From assembly GCF_029379315.1 (NCBI RefSeq), contig NZ_JAQYWQ010000011.1:1-64000 (forward strand): a DNA stretch of 64,000 bases. Direction: 5' to 3'. This document shows, in pieces, positions 1 to 8,458 of the stretch. A model generated the notes under the pieces. It saw only the letters and a list, made by a program, of their open reading frames with translations, was not told the DNA's origin and searched no databases. Both the position numbers and the translations under genes were made by a program. Numbering within the stretch: position 1 is the first letter of the stretch; each line of letters opens with the position of its first letter. The DNA is from Nostoc sp. S13 (lineage in GTDB: Bacteria; Cyanobacteriota; Cyanobacteriia; Cyanobacteriales; Nostocaceae).

Positions 1-242
1 GATTTCTGATCAGGTAAGTCCTCTTGTCAATAGGTTTTGAGACGCGCTAACCCTGTGAGCTAGGGTGTTTTGAGATAACCCTCTCCTAACAAAGGTGTTT
101 TTAGTTAACTAGAAATACTCACTCTAACTCTAGCTTTGTTTCATTCTGAAGGTGGGTACCGCACATGGACTGCTAGTGAGAAGCCGCGCTTACTTTGAAC
201 ATTTACAAATTCTCGTCGTCTATTAAGAGTTAGCAAAGATGG

Positions 243-273
243 AAAAAGGTAGCACATCCAATGCTGCCTTTTT
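243..273 (-). terminator. rho-independent terminator after cytM
   Basis: A 12-bp stem (243-254 pairing with 262-273, one G-U pair) around a 7-base loop. Read on the minus strand it ends in a run of five T. It lies about 40 bases beyond the cytM stop codon. The A and T runs on both sides would let it work in both directions. Confidence 0.75.
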
Positions 274-315
274 CTATAAGCGATCTATCTATCCCGCAAC
301 CAAAAATTCTAACGT

Positions 316-690
316 CTACAATGACTCTAAATAGTTCAAAAGATCCGCCATTTCTTGAGGACTAGGTTGGAATTTTGGCATTGGCGGTGTTTCGCCACTG
401 ATCACTTGGTGAATCAGCCCATACCGAGACTTGTGCTTTGAAACAGCTTGCAAACTGGGTCCCACTCGCCCATCTGCTTCCAAACCATGACAACCAGCAC
501 AGTTAATTTGAAAGATCGCATGTCCTTGAACTGGGTTTCCTGTTAGGGATAAAACACTCTTGACGTATGGATCGGAAGCTTGAACCAGCTGAACACCAAA
601 AAAGCCCAAAGGGACTGCTAGCAGTGTGGCCAGCGTCAATAAAACGATTCGCTGAATCAAAATTTCAGGTTTGGTAATCTGGTTATCCAA
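316..690 (-). CDS. cytM: cytochrome c CytM
   Basis: Small c-type cytochrome of 124 residues. An N-terminal hydrophobic segment (about residues 14-36) would act as a membrane anchor or uncleaved signal. The haem site CAGCH is at residues 64-68, and the methionine ligand lies in the PPMPKF motif (Met104). The central and C-terminal sequence, including GETPPMPKF and the PQEMADLLNYLE end, matches cyanobacterial CytM. CytM is a low-abundance membrane-bound cytochrome linked to electron flow under stress or in the dark; that role comes from the family, not from this sequence. It is divergent from petG, with about 210 bases between them. Confidence 0.9.
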   Translation of the reverse strand: MDNQITKPEILIQRIVLLTLATLLAVPLGFFGVQLVQASDPYVKSVLSLTGNPVQGHAIFQINCAGCHGLEADGRVGPSLQAVSKHKSRYGLIHQVISGETPPMPKFQPSPQEMADLLNYLESL

Positions 691-885
691 AAGGTTTGCT
701 GTGAAAGTCTAGGTGTGCTAAAAAGTTTTCATTTCCTACACATAGCTTAAAAGTTCTTGATTGTGTCTGCAAGCACAGAAGACTATTTTATTGTGGGCAG
801 CCTCCCTCTAAATCGGCTGTAGGGCGCAGGATTCATACCAAATTTGGTAAAATAAAAAACAGGCAACGAATATTTAATAATTACA

Positions 886-894
886 AAGAGGAGA
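886..894 (+). promoter_or_regulatory. ribosome binding site of petG
   Basis: A strong Shine-Dalgarno sequence, AAGAGGAGA, ends about 6 bases before the GTG at 901. It supports translation of a gene too short for most gene callers. Confidence 0.75.
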
Positions 895-900
895 TCTACA

Positions 901-1014
901 GTGGTTGAACCCCTGCTATCAGGTATTGTCCTTGGTCTAGTTTTCGTCACCCTCGCCGGACTGTTTTACGCTGCCTATAAGCAATACAAGCGCTTCAATG
1001 AGTTGGGGGGGTAA
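901..1014 (+). CDS. petG: cytochrome b6f complex subunit PetG
   Basis: A 37-residue single-pass membrane protein that starts at GTG and ends at TAA. The N-terminus [13 protein letters not shown] and the end [12 protein letters not shown] match PetG, a small subunit at the edge of the cytochrome b6f complex in the thylakoid membrane, required for complex assembly or stability. The hydrophobic segment covers about residues 5-26. The residue after YKR is Phe where homologues I recall have Pro. A good Shine-Dalgarno sequence precedes it. The gene stands alone, and a dispersed repeat follows it. Confidence 0.93.
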   Translation: MVEPLLSGIVLGLVFVTLAGLFYAAYKQYKRFNELGG

Positions 1015-1021
1015 GAATTGC

Positions 1022-1113
1022 TGAGGAGCCAGTGCCTTGGCGAGCCAGCGCGGTCTTGGGGCTTTCTCCCATGAGCGACTGGTGTCGGGTTTCCCGACTT
1101 GAAGAACCTGCCG
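1022..1113. repeat. dispersed intergenic repeat with short inverted repeats
   Basis: The stretch after petG contains GAGCCAGCGCGG and CCCATGAGCGACTGG. The latter recurs almost unchanged, on the other strand sense, near 19735-19755. It also holds the small inverted repeat GTCGGGTTTCCCGAC. It looks like one of the dispersed palindromic elements common between Nostoc genes. No coding signal was seen. Confidence 0.5.
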
Positions 1114-1120
1114 TTGGTGA

Positions 1121-1159
1121 GTTAGGAGTTAGGAGTTAGGAGTTAGGAGTTAGGAGTTA
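1121..1159. repeat. heptanucleotide tandem repeat (GTTAGGA)
   Basis: Five perfect copies of GTTAGGA plus a partial sixth. This is a short tandemly repeated repetitive (STRR) sequence typical of heterocystous cyanobacteria. It overlaps the 3' end of rsmD, so the last codons and the stop codon of that gene are made of repeat sequence. Confidence 0.9.
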
Positions 1160-1740
1160 TATTGTTCCTCATCTCCCTTATCTCCCCCTGCTCCCTCACT
1201 CCAAATTCTGTAGAAAGTAAGTGATGTGTTGCCGTAAACTTTCTGGCGGCAAATTTCCCAAGCGGGAATCTCTGGAGGTGTCCAACCTTGTGAGGCGTGT
1301 TCAACTGCGATTTCCCCGCTAGGATCTAAAAGTTGATGGTAAGCGATCGCTTCTAATACTGTCTGGTACAATCCACTGATATAAGGTGGATCAAAGTAGA
1401 TTCTGTCAAATTGCTTGCCTGATAAAGTCTTTAACTGCTGGGTAATATCTCCCCGTAATACCCGAAATTCTTGGTTAGCATCAGCTACCTGCTGCCAATT
1501 TTGTTGGATGGTGGCACAGGCTTGGCTCGATTGTTCAATTCCCACTACTAAATTGGCTCCTCTACACAAAGCCTCTGCGCCCATTGAACCAGTACCGGCA
1601 CACAAATCCAGCCAGTAGCAACCTGTAATTTTTCCCTGCCAAATATTAAAGACTGCCTCCCTGACTCGCGCACTGGTGGGTCTAGTTTCTTTCCCTGGTA
1701 AAGTTTTTAGCTGGCGATTACCGTAAATTCTCAGACTCAT
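1150..1740 (-). CDS. rsmD: 16S rRNA (guanine-966-N2)-methyltransferase RsmD
   Basis: A 196-residue class I SAM-dependent methyltransferase. The SAM-binding loop LDLCAGTGSMG is at residues 44-54 and the catalytic DPPY motif at 117-120. The start MSLRIYGN and the early RPTSARVREAVFNIW motif are typical of RsmD, which methylates G966 of 16S rRNA during 30S assembly. The C-terminal residues (about 183-196, Gly/Asp/Glu-rich) are encoded by low-complexity sequence and the heptamer repeat, so the tail is probably a repeat-derived extension. hisH lies upstream on the same strand, about 70 bases away. Confidence 0.93.
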   Translation of the reverse strand: MSLRIYGNRQLKTLPGKETRPTSARVREAVFNIWQGKITGCYWLDLCAGTGSMGAEALCRGANLVVGIEQSSQACATIQQNWQQVADANQEFRVLRGDITQQLKTLSGKQFDRIYFDPPYISGLYQTVLEAIAYHQLLDPSGEIAVEHASQGWTPPEIPAWEICRQKVYGNTSLTFYRIWSEGAGGDKGDEEQYNS

Positions 1741-1813
1741 TGGTCATTGGGGATTGGGCATTGGTCGATAGCCATTTTCATGTATTAACAAAGGACAAAT
1801 GACAAAAAGAATA

Positions 1814-2449
1814 TTAGGCAGGAGTTTTTTCGCGGACTTGAGCAACAAAATTAGACAGGATTTGCAATCCGATATTAGAGGATTTTTCGGGATGAAATTG
1901 AACTGCCATAAGGTTTTTATGGGCGATCGCAGCTGTGACGGTTTGAGTACCGTGGGTGACGGTTGCTGCACGGATTAGGGGGTCTATTGGGTCAACATAG
2001 TAGGAATGGACAAAATACACCCAAGGATCGGACGGTAAATGCTCCCATAAAATACTTTTTGGCTGAGTCACTTCCAGCTGATTCCAACCCATGTGAGGAA
2101 TAGTGATGTCAATTTCTGGACGAAACCGCCGCACTTTTCCTTTGATAATTCCCAGTCCTGGTTGGATACCTTCTGCACTTGATTCAAAGAGAATTTGCAA
2201 TCCTAAACAAATTCCCAAAAAAGGTTTACCAGATGCGATCGCTTCTTTAATTGGTTGTTCCAAACCACGCGCTCGCAGATGTTGCACTGCTGGATCAAAT
2301 GATCCTACTCCCGGTAGGACTATTGCATCTGCTTGCTCTAATTCCTTTGGAGAATAAGTAACATTAGGAGTTGCCCCAGCTTTTTCCAAGCCCTTACAGA
2401 CTGAGTGCAAATTTCCCATCTCGTAGTCTACGACCGCAATAACTGGCAT
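1814..2449 (-). CDS. hisH: imidazole glycerol phosphate synthase subunit HisH
   Basis: Class I glutamine amidotransferase of 211 residues. It supplies ammonia to HisF in histidine biosynthesis. The nucleophile is Cys81 in GICLGLQ, and the partner pair is His186 and Glu188 in FHPEKS. The N-terminus VIAVVDYEMGNLHSV is characteristic. Length is normal for the family. hisF is not in this window; another his gene, hisD, lies alone 19 kb away, so the his genes are scattered, as is usual in cyanobacteria. Confidence 0.95.
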   Translation of the reverse strand: MPVIAVVDYEMGNLHSVCKGLEKAGATPNVTYSPKELEQADAIVLPGVGSFDPAVQHLRARGLEQPIKEAIASGKPFLGICLGLQILFESSAEGIQPGLGIIKGKVRRFRPEIDITIPHMGWNQLEVTQPKSILWEHLPSDPWVYFVHSYYVDPIDPLIRAATVTHGTQTVTAAIAHKNLMAVQFHPEKSSNIGLQILSNFVAQVREKTPA

Positions 2450-2507
2450 TTACCTGCTCCTTGTAAATTTATTATGGAGGGTTTTTCTATTCTAAATAAT
2501 ATTTGTT

Positions 2508-3021
2508 ATGAAGAAAAGAATTCTATTAACTTCTTTTGATATTTAGCTAAAGAATCAACAGTCGAATTCTTCTGATGATTTATTACTTGAAGTTACCAAA
2601 CTTGAGCTGAACCCAGATGACTTAACTTTTTTACGCCAGTTACACGTAGATGTGCAACTAGCCAGTGCTTAGGTAATTGAACAAATCAATGCAATCTAAC
2701 CTGATTACATCATTTGTTCTGGCCAGGCTGCAAGCCGTACACAATTAAGTGTGCAAGCACGTGCTAGCTGTGGAGAAATTGTTTTGCAGACAGAGGTTGA
2801 TTTAGAGGAATTAGTGGCGGGAGCGGCAGCAATTGAGATTAGCTAGGACTGCGGAAAATTTGTTTGCGTTCGCGCGTAGCGGACACACCAAAGGGTCTTT
2901 ACTATTCAGTGTTAGACTACTTAAGCCAAAACCAACTCACGTTCCGGTTCTTAATCAAGAAAATTTGAGCGGGATACTGGCAGATTTCGTATTAATTATT
3001 AATAAACTGGCACTTTCATAA
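2508..3021 (+). pseudogene. decayed pyroglutamyl-peptidase I (peptidase C15) gene
   Basis: From the ATG at 2508 the frame reads a peptidase C15-like protein (LTSFD near the start, then LRQLHVDVQLASA, ARASCGEIVLQTEVDLEEL, and HVPVLNQENLSGILADF near the end). It is broken by in-frame stops at 2544-2546, 2670-2672, 2697-2699 and 2844-2846. About 25 bases of dispersed-repeat-like sequence are inserted near 2872-2896, and at least two frameshifts follow. Each stop can be explained by a single transition from CAG, CAA or TGG. The enzyme would remove N-terminal pyroglutamate; no functional product is possible here. The family assignment rests on remembered motifs. Confidence 0.8.
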
Positions 3022-3043
3022 ATTTGTCGGCATCTATATCTAT

Positions 3044-4435
3044 ATGGTGGAGAAAATATTTAAATTTATGTTGCCATTGTTACTAAATTTTCTGCTTGGC
3101 CAAACAACTCCTGCCACATTACCACCTGAAGAAGTGGTGCAACCACAACAAGTGCGTCCTTTACCAGGACAACTGGATACAGTGCCAACGTTTAACAGTA
3201 ATAGTCCAGAGTTGGTATTGAAAGAAGGGATTTTACTTTCGACTTTTCCACCAGATGGTAAAAAAGTGCCAACGGCACATTTGAATTTTCCCTTTCGAGG
3301 GCGATTTGATATTTTTGCTCACCACATTGCTAAGGCAGAACCACCAGAAAATTTGCAATCGCTCTATCTGGGGATAATTTTGCATAACCCTGGTTCTGAA
3401 GCCGTGAAGGTAAATATTTGGCAAGCGGCGAGTTATTTGAGTCAACCGGATGCACCATTTATTCAGTTACCATCCTTGAGTCAAAACCTTTTAGGTAAAG
3501 TTTTTGCTGGGCCAGGCGATCGCGTCATGTCTGATGTGCTTCGGGGAGTGCGACAAGAGATTTTCCCTGCCCAAATTGAGATTCCACCAGGGCAAAGTCG
3601 GATGTTATTAAATTTGCCAATTCCGGTGCAGGGATTAACACCACCCTTAAATGGTCGGTCTACGTTGATCCGACTGTGGAGTAATGGCACTGTTTATGCA
3701 GCTAGCCTAGCCATGTTTGCACGTGTAAATCCCGATGGTAGTGAGCGATCGCCTACCTTAGAAGAGTGGCAAAATTTATTAGATAATAGTGATTTGGCTG
3801 GGCCACGGGATAAAACTCCCACTCCCCTAGAGCAAACTGGCAAACCTATAATTTATGGGCGTGTTGCGGGAGTGGCTGGTGGTTCACGATGGAGAGCCTT
3901 ATTAGTAGATAATCCTAAAGCGAGGTATCTGACTATTCCCCAGCCTGGTCAAGTGTTTTCCTACGCTCTGAGTACCTTGCATGGCGGTACATTAGGAACT
4001 GGTCAAATTCAAAGTGCGCCCATGCTGGTACGCTATCCTGACACCGCATATCGCGCTCATGGCAACTATGGAATTCAATATAGTCTCAAGTTACCGCTAT
4101 ACAACAATACTCAAAATCCTCAAACTGTTAGTGTGTCCATGCAAACGCCACTCAAAGAGGATCAGTTGGGAAAACCGGGGTTACGCTTTTTGAGTACGCC
4201 AGCCCCTCAAGTATTCTTCCGAGGAACAGTGCGGGTACGTTACAAAGATGACCAAGGTCAGCCGCAAACTCAGTTTGTGCATTTAGTACAAAGGAGAGGT
4301 CAACCAGGGGAACCGCTAGTTTTATTAAATATGAAGGCAGGCGATCGCTCCTTAGTAGAAGTAGACTTTCTCTATCCCCCAGATGCCACACCACCACAAG
4401 TATTAACAGTTTCAACCCAAGCTGAACCTCGATAA
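3044..4435 (+). CDS. DUF3370 family exported protein
   Basis: A 463-residue protein with a short hydrophobic N-terminus (about residues 8-19, followed by Thr/Pro-rich sequence), suggesting export or a signal peptide. The body matches the cyanobacterial DUF3370 family: a segment LVLKEGILLSTFPPDGKKVP, then FPFRGRFDIFAHH, then repeated beta-rich stretches. No catalytic motif is visible and the function is unknown. An alternative start is Met9 (position 3068). It is co-directional with the peptidase pseudogene upstream but separate from it. Confidence 0.75.
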   Translation: MVEKIFKFMLPLLLNFLLGQTTPATLPPEEVVQPQQVRPLPGQLDTVPTFNSNSPELVLKEGILLSTFPPDGKKVPTAHLNFPFRGRFDIFAHHIAKAEPPENLQSLYLGIILHNPGSEAVKVNIWQAASYLSQPDAPFIQLPSLSQNLLGKVFAGPGDRVMSDVLRGVRQEIFPAQIEIPPGQSRMLLNLPIPVQGLTPPLNGRSTLIRLWSNGTVYAASLAMFARVNPDGSERSPTLEEWQNLLDNSDLAGPRDKTPTPLEQTGKPIIYGRVAGVAGGSRWRALLVDNPKARYLTIPQPGQVFSYALSTLHGGTLGTGQIQSAPMLVRYPDTAYRAHGNYGIQYSLKLPLYNNTQNPQTVSVSMQTPLKEDQLGKPGLRFLSTPAPQVFFRGTVRVRYKDDQGQPQTQFVHLVQRRGQPGEPLVLLNMKAGDRSLVEVDFLYPPDATPPQVLTVSTQAEPR

Positions 4436-4531
4436 TCAGTCATGGGTAAACGACTCCCCCATCATAGTGATTTTCATTATCTATAACGGGATATTTTATT
4501 TTTTGGAATTCCCTTAGTACGATAAACTTTC

Positions 4532-5059
4532 TCAGTTAGCGACTTGACAACAACAAAAATCTGCTTGGGCAACATCAGATTCTTGATAGGTACTCGATCT
4601 GGCCCATATCCCAGCAACCACTTGGGTATTTAAATAAAAATCATTGTCTTTGACCGCCAATGAAGCAATGTCTCCTAAACCACTTGCAAATGTTGTTTGA
4701 CCAACCTTTTGGCTAAGTGATTTCCCTTTGTAAGAAGGAGAGTAAAATTTTCCAAATTCCCCACAGGCTTGAGAGCAGGTTTGACCGTTTCCTTGATCTG
4801 TATTTAAGGTTCTGTCAAAGACAAAATTACGGCGTACCGCACCGACAAGACCAGGAGAAACAGCAATCTCATAACCATCTGGTGTAAATGTACCTGAGTA
4901 ATTCGTCTGATAAGGGTGCTTCGCTAGGCAATAAGCTGCTGCTGTTGTGTAATCTGACCACCCTGTAGTTGCTGGAGCCGCTTTGGAGAGTTGTATGTTC
5001 AGTACAGTACATACAATAAATATGAAGCAGCCTAGTACTATTAACAACAATTTTTTCAT
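4532..5059 (-). CDS. secreted hypothetical protein, cysteine-rich
   Basis: About 175 residues. A classic signal peptide (MKK, hydrophobic run, then a small-residue site near KAAPA) indicates export. The mature part has seven cysteines, including a CCC cluster close to the C-terminus. I chose the ATG at 5059 because a strong GGAGGAAAT Shine-Dalgarno sequence precedes it; a TTG four codons upstream would place that site inside the gene. I do not recognise the family. It stands alone, with about 540 bases of non-coding sequence upstream. Confidence 0.65.
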   Translation of the reverse strand: MKKLLLIVLGCFIFIVCTVLNIQLSKAAPATTGWSDYTTAAAYCLAKHPYQTNYSGTFTPDGYEIAVSPGLVGAVRRNFVFDRTLNTDQGNGQTCSQACGEFGKFYSPSYKGKSLSQKVGQTTFASGLGDIASLAVKDNDFYLNTQVVAGIWARSSTYQESDVAQADFCCCQVAN

Positions 5060-5071
5060 TATTTCCTCCAA

Positions 5072-5603
5072 AATTTAGAATTGATAAAGGGGACTCTTTA
5101 CTAGGGATTAAGGATTGGAGATTGGGTATCAAATCGAAAAATTTTGGAAAGCCTCTCACCGTTGCTGTTACTGTAAATTTAATTTCGAGAGTATAAAAAC
5201 TCTGAAAATTTGTAACCTCTGAAACTCACACTTTCAGAAATTACACTAAAACTTTTGTCATCGCAACTATCTGATTTAGGAGTCACGATCGCCAAAACCT
5301 AAAATATTAGACAAGGATTAAAAAATTTAAATATCTCAAAGTTATTTTAAGTTTTTTGTCATTTGATAATAACGATTGCAAAGCCCTGGATTTCGACTAT
5401 TATGGAAAGCAGCACTTTGCTTATGGAAACCATATCGGATATTCCTCTGAATCCTACGCCGTCTGTTCGAGCAGCTAAACTCTGAGAATTGTGTCGCACA
5501 ATGTTAAGTAATATTATGCAATTATTATTTTTCTATGAAAAATGCACTAATTCTTAAATTTTCATTAGATACTGTGACATTCACTTAGAGTGAGGCTCCT
5601 GGT
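5072..5603. other. intergenic region, no gene recognised
   Basis: AT-rich spacer between the divergent secreted protein and the first response regulator. It must hold both promoters. I saw only a 27-codon frame (5402-5485) with no support from a family or a Shine-Dalgarno sequence, and no clear hairpins. Confidence 0.5.
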
Positions 5604-6038
5604 ATGCCCATTCCTAACACTTCTACACTGGACGGATTGCGAGTACTAGTGGTCGATGATGACCTCGATTCCTGTGTCTGGATTACTTGTCTGCTTGAGT
5701 TTTATGGGATTGAAGTTCATTCAACTTTCACGGTACATCAAGCCTTAACAGCGTTTGTCGAATTTCGTCCAGATTTAGTACTTAGTGATATTGCCATGCC
5801 CGTTGAAGATGGTTATTCGCTGCTACGTCAGATCCGGCAAATCGAAGATAGGCTTGACAAATCCACTCCCGTTATAGCAGTCACGGCACTCGGAGAGTTA
5901 GAAGCGAGATTTCCAGAGTCAGAAGCAAGGTTTGACCAATGGTTATTAAAGCCTGTAGATATAGATGAGTTGGTCGGGGCGATCGCTTATCTAACAGGGC
6001 GCTCAATGTTGATCGGTGAATTAACTTCTTCATATTGA
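5604..6038 (+). CDS. single-domain response regulator (receiver domain)
   Basis: A 144-residue protein that is essentially one CheY-like receiver domain. The acidic pocket is VVDDD (residues 16-20), the phospho-acceptor is Asp62 in LVLSDIAMP, and the conserved Thr/Ser is in VIAVTALGE. The conserved Lys is in LLKPVD. There is no output domain, so it would act by protein contact after phosphorylation by a histidine kinase not present in this window. A second receiver gene follows 102 bases downstream on the same strand, perhaps co-transcribed. Confidence 0.88.
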   Translation: MPIPNTSTLDGLRVLVVDDDLDSCVWITCLLEFYGIEVHSTFTVHQALTAFVEFRPDLVLSDIAMPVEDGYSLLRQIRQIEDRLDKSTPVIAVTALGELEARFPESEARFDQWLLKPVDIDELVGAIAYLTGRSMLIGELTSSY

Positions 6039-6140
6039 TAAAGCTTTTTACCCCAACTTTGTGTATTTAGGGTGAATACTTATTCCGCTCCATGCGTTGG
6101 AATAGAAATAGCAGACTATCGCAGACAATAAAAGGACGGC

Positions 6141-6578
6141 ATGGCAACCGATCAAAAAATCAATCAAGAAACTGAGTTAAATTCGCTTCAGCAGCTTGTT
6201 GGAACCCTGATCTTACTGGTAGAGGATGAGCCAGATATGGCAGATTTGCTCATCTTCATTTTGGAAGCAGCAGGTGCAGAGGTGATGGCTTTAACCGATG
6301 CAGAAGCAGCCCTTGCTTTGGTAGAATCGCTTCAGCCCGATATTCTGGTGTGCAATATGAAATTGCCCCATCATGATGGAAATTGGTTAATTGAGCAAAT
6401 TCGAGTGCATTCTTGCCCATCGATAAGAGAGTTGCCTGCGATCGCGATCACTTCTTATACACGGGAGGTATCAAGTCAGAAGGCTTTGAATGCTGGTTTT
6501 AATCGATTTATAGTTAAGCTTGAGAATTCAGAAGAAATCGTAGATGAGATTGTTCACCTGCTATCTACCGATCTTTAA
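6141..6578 (+). CDS. atypical response regulator receiver lacking the phospho-acceptor Asp
   Basis: A 145-residue stand-alone receiver domain. The acidic pair is present (LLVEDEPDM, residues 25-33), as are the Thr/Ser (AITSYT) and Lys (IVKLEN) of the active site. The position of the phosphorylated aspartate holds Asn72 (ILVCNMKLP, codon AAT at 6354-6356). One base change would convert GAT to AAT. It therefore probably cannot be phosphorylated in the normal way and may be a pseudo-receiver locked in one state. It follows a normal receiver gene, suggesting they work as a pair. Confidence 0.85.
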   Translation: MATDQKINQETELNSLQQLVGTLILLVEDEPDMADLLIFILEAAGAEVMALTDAEAALALVESLQPDILVCNMKLPHHDGNWLIEQIRVHSCPSIRELPAIAITSYTREVSSQKALNAGFNRFIVKLENSEEIVDEIVHLLSTDL

Positions 6579-6632
6579 ATATAAATACTCGGTATTCATA
6601 TCGTTTTTGACATTGATTTCACCTAATATCAG

Positions 6633-6664
6633 GTAGGAGCGTACAGCTAGCTGTACGCTCCTAC
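6633..6664. repeat. 32-bp perfect palindrome
   Basis: Two 16-base arms, the left reading GTAGGAGCGTACAGCT, meet with no loop. It lies 55 bases beyond the stop of the second response regulator. It could be an interspersed palindromic element or a transcription stop. There is no T run, so a standard terminator is not certain. Confidence 0.8.
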
Positions 6665-6692
6665 AAACGACTCAGCTTAAACTAGCAGACTC

Positions 6693-6872
6693 TCAAAGAC
6701 CTATCGATAAATTCCACAATTGTCCTGAGAAGTTACCACACTTAGCCATGACCCGTTTGTTGTTTACTCCATCATTGATGATATCTAAACACTTATTTGA
6801 CCCTGTAAACTGTGTTCGTAAATGATAATACCCAGGAGATGCAGCAGGTTGTATGCTCCAAAACTGTTCCAT
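6693..6872 (-). pseudogene. ricin-type beta-trefoil lectin fragment
   Basis: A 59-codon open frame starting at ATG 6872, with an in-frame stop immediately upstream. It contains TGSNKCLDI and SGQLWNLS, the latter a QxW motif typical of ricin-type carbohydrate-binding repeats, and a Gly-Tyr-Tyr-His-Leu strand before it. A full beta-trefoil has three such repeats; this is a little more than one. It is either a relic of a larger lectin or a very small lectin-like protein. No signal peptide or Shine-Dalgarno sequence was seen. Confidence 0.5.
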
Positions 6873-6914
6873 CTAAAAATGAACTTGATTGCATGAAAAA
6901 GAAAGAGAATGCAC

Positions 6915-8246
6915 TTAAAGTTGAAAACCCTTTGTTGGTTTTTGTTGCCCTTTACCCTTGGGCTTAGATTTGTTAACTTCTCCTAAAGCTTCCTGAAATA
7001 AGTTATGCAAATGTATGGGTACACTAGCAATTTCTGGCAACTCTGGCTCAATAGGTTTGTGGAATTCTTGCAAAAGTGCATCCAAGTCACTTTCAAGACG
7101 AAACTCTGGACGTTGGAGAAATTTCTGCAACACATTTTCTAATTGAGTTGGATACTGTTGCGCTAATCGATGCCAAATAAAGGTATTAATACTTTTATCT
7201 TCCAAGTAGTAGCGAACTAGTTTTTCAGCCCCTTGAACACTTTGCCAGTCCTCTGCCGATAAGATTGCTTGTACCTTACTATATGTTGGTAAAAATATTT
7301 GTCCCCAACGGGGATGAGAAAAAGCCGTTACCTGTTCTGCTTTCTTGAGTTCAGCAGGTAAATCAACCTTTGGCATCACCATTTTGCTATTGCCGCTTTT
7401 GCTGTTAAACATCTGAGATAGTACATTTGAATCAGCACCAAATTCTTGTGCTGCTGCTTTTATTTCATCATCTCCAATGCCAGCTGCTTCTGCGACTTCA
7501 GCCAAGGATTTGGAAGTATCAATTCCTGCTGCTGCAAAGGTTTTTTCAGTAATTACTTCTTGAAACTCCGCTATTTTTTTATTAAGCTGATATCCAGGTA
7601 ATGTGATTTCATCAGTGCCAAAAAAGTCCACAAATTGCTGATGATATTGTACTACTGACTGCCAAGCTTCCTCTAGCAAGTCTGGAGCATCGCTGTAAAG
7701 ATTACTTTTATAGTTTTCTTTAAAATTACCAATTGCTACAGCAAGTTTTGGTTTACCCAATTTACCCATTAGTGTGTAAGGGCCAGAAAACATCCAGTAG
7801 CTATCGGTAACAGGGGAAATGCGAGTTAGCAAGATTTCTCCTGCTTTCAACCGAGATATTGCCTGTAATGTTTGAGTATTGTTTGGCTTGACGATGTAGG
7901 GTTTATCTGTCAACCAGTTCGTCAATTCAAAGCCATCAGGTAGAATATTAGTTATGGCAAATAAGCCAATAAAACTATGATGCCAACTGTTGATCAGATT
8001 GCGATCGCTCTGGTCTAAATCTGGATAGCTTTCGAGAAACAACTCTAATGGTGACTTCTCACCGACTTTCCCTGCTGTCAGAAAGCTATCGATGATTAAG
8101 TCCTGCTGTGTACTATCACCACTTCCACGGCGCAACTGTTCTGCTGCATAAGTTTCCAGTGCTTGTGCCAGTTCGCCTTCAGCATCAAGGACAAAATCAA
8201 CTAAGGCTTGTTTTAATTCGTGCGATCGTTCTAATATGACATCCAC
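6915..8246 (-). CDS. conserved hypothetical protein (443 residues)
   Basis: A soluble, mostly alpha-helical protein without signal peptide or membrane segment. The N-terminus is acidic and helical; the C-terminus is Lys/Gly/Gln-rich (KSKPKGKGQQKPTKG). I see no nucleotide-binding or catalytic motif and do not recognise a named family. Codon use fits its neighbours and the length is intact. It lies downstream of rpoC2 on the same strand but behind a strong terminator, so it probably has its own promoter in the 210-base gap. Confidence 0.7.
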   Translation of the reverse strand: MDVILERSHELKQALVDFVLDAEGELAQALETYAAEQLRRGSGDSTQQDLIIDSFLTAGKVGEKSPLELFLESYPDLDQSDRNLINSWHHSFIGLFAITNILPDGFELTNWLTDKPYIVKPNNTQTLQAISRLKAGEILLTRISPVTDSYWMFSGPYTLMGKLGKPKLAVAIGNFKENYKSNLYSDAPDLLEEAWQSVVQYHQQFVDFFGTDEITLPGYQLNKKIAEFQEVITEKTFAAAGIDTSKSLAEVAEAAGIGDDEIKAAAQEFGADSNVLSQMFNSKSGNSKMVMPKVDLPAELKKAEQVTAFSHPRWGQIFLPTYSKVQAILSAEDWQSVQGAEKLVRYYLEDKSINTFIWHRLAQQYPTQLENVLQKFLQRPEFRLESDLDALLQEFHKPIEPELPEIASVPIHLHNLFQEALGEVNKSKPKGKGQQKPTKGFQL

Positions 8247-8377
8247 AAGTTAATCTCTCGGTGCAACAGATGTAGATTATAGCTTGTCAGAGAATTGCAG
8301 CATCTAGCTATTGCTAGATTTAGGGTGACGTGTACTTAGCGGATTTAGCCGTCAAGCTGCTCTTAAACTAGATACAA

Positions 8378-8414
8378 GGCAAAAGAAAAAGGCAAAAGAA
8401 GATTTTCTTTTGCC
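8378..8414 (-). terminator. terminator of the rpoB-rpoC1-rpoC2 operon
   Basis: A 10-bp perfect stem, GGCAAAAGAA (8391-8400) with TTCTTTTGCC (8405-8414), followed on the minus strand by a TTTTTCTTTT tract. It is 45 bases beyond the rpoC2 stop. T-rich sequence also flanks it on the plus strand. Confidence 0.8.
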
Positions 8415-8458
8415 GTTTTAATTTTTACCTTTTAATAGAGACGCGAAATTTCAAGTCT

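Noticed and set aside
5402-5485. 27-codon open frame before the response regulators
   Set aside because: Too short, with no Shine-Dalgarno sequence or recognisable property.
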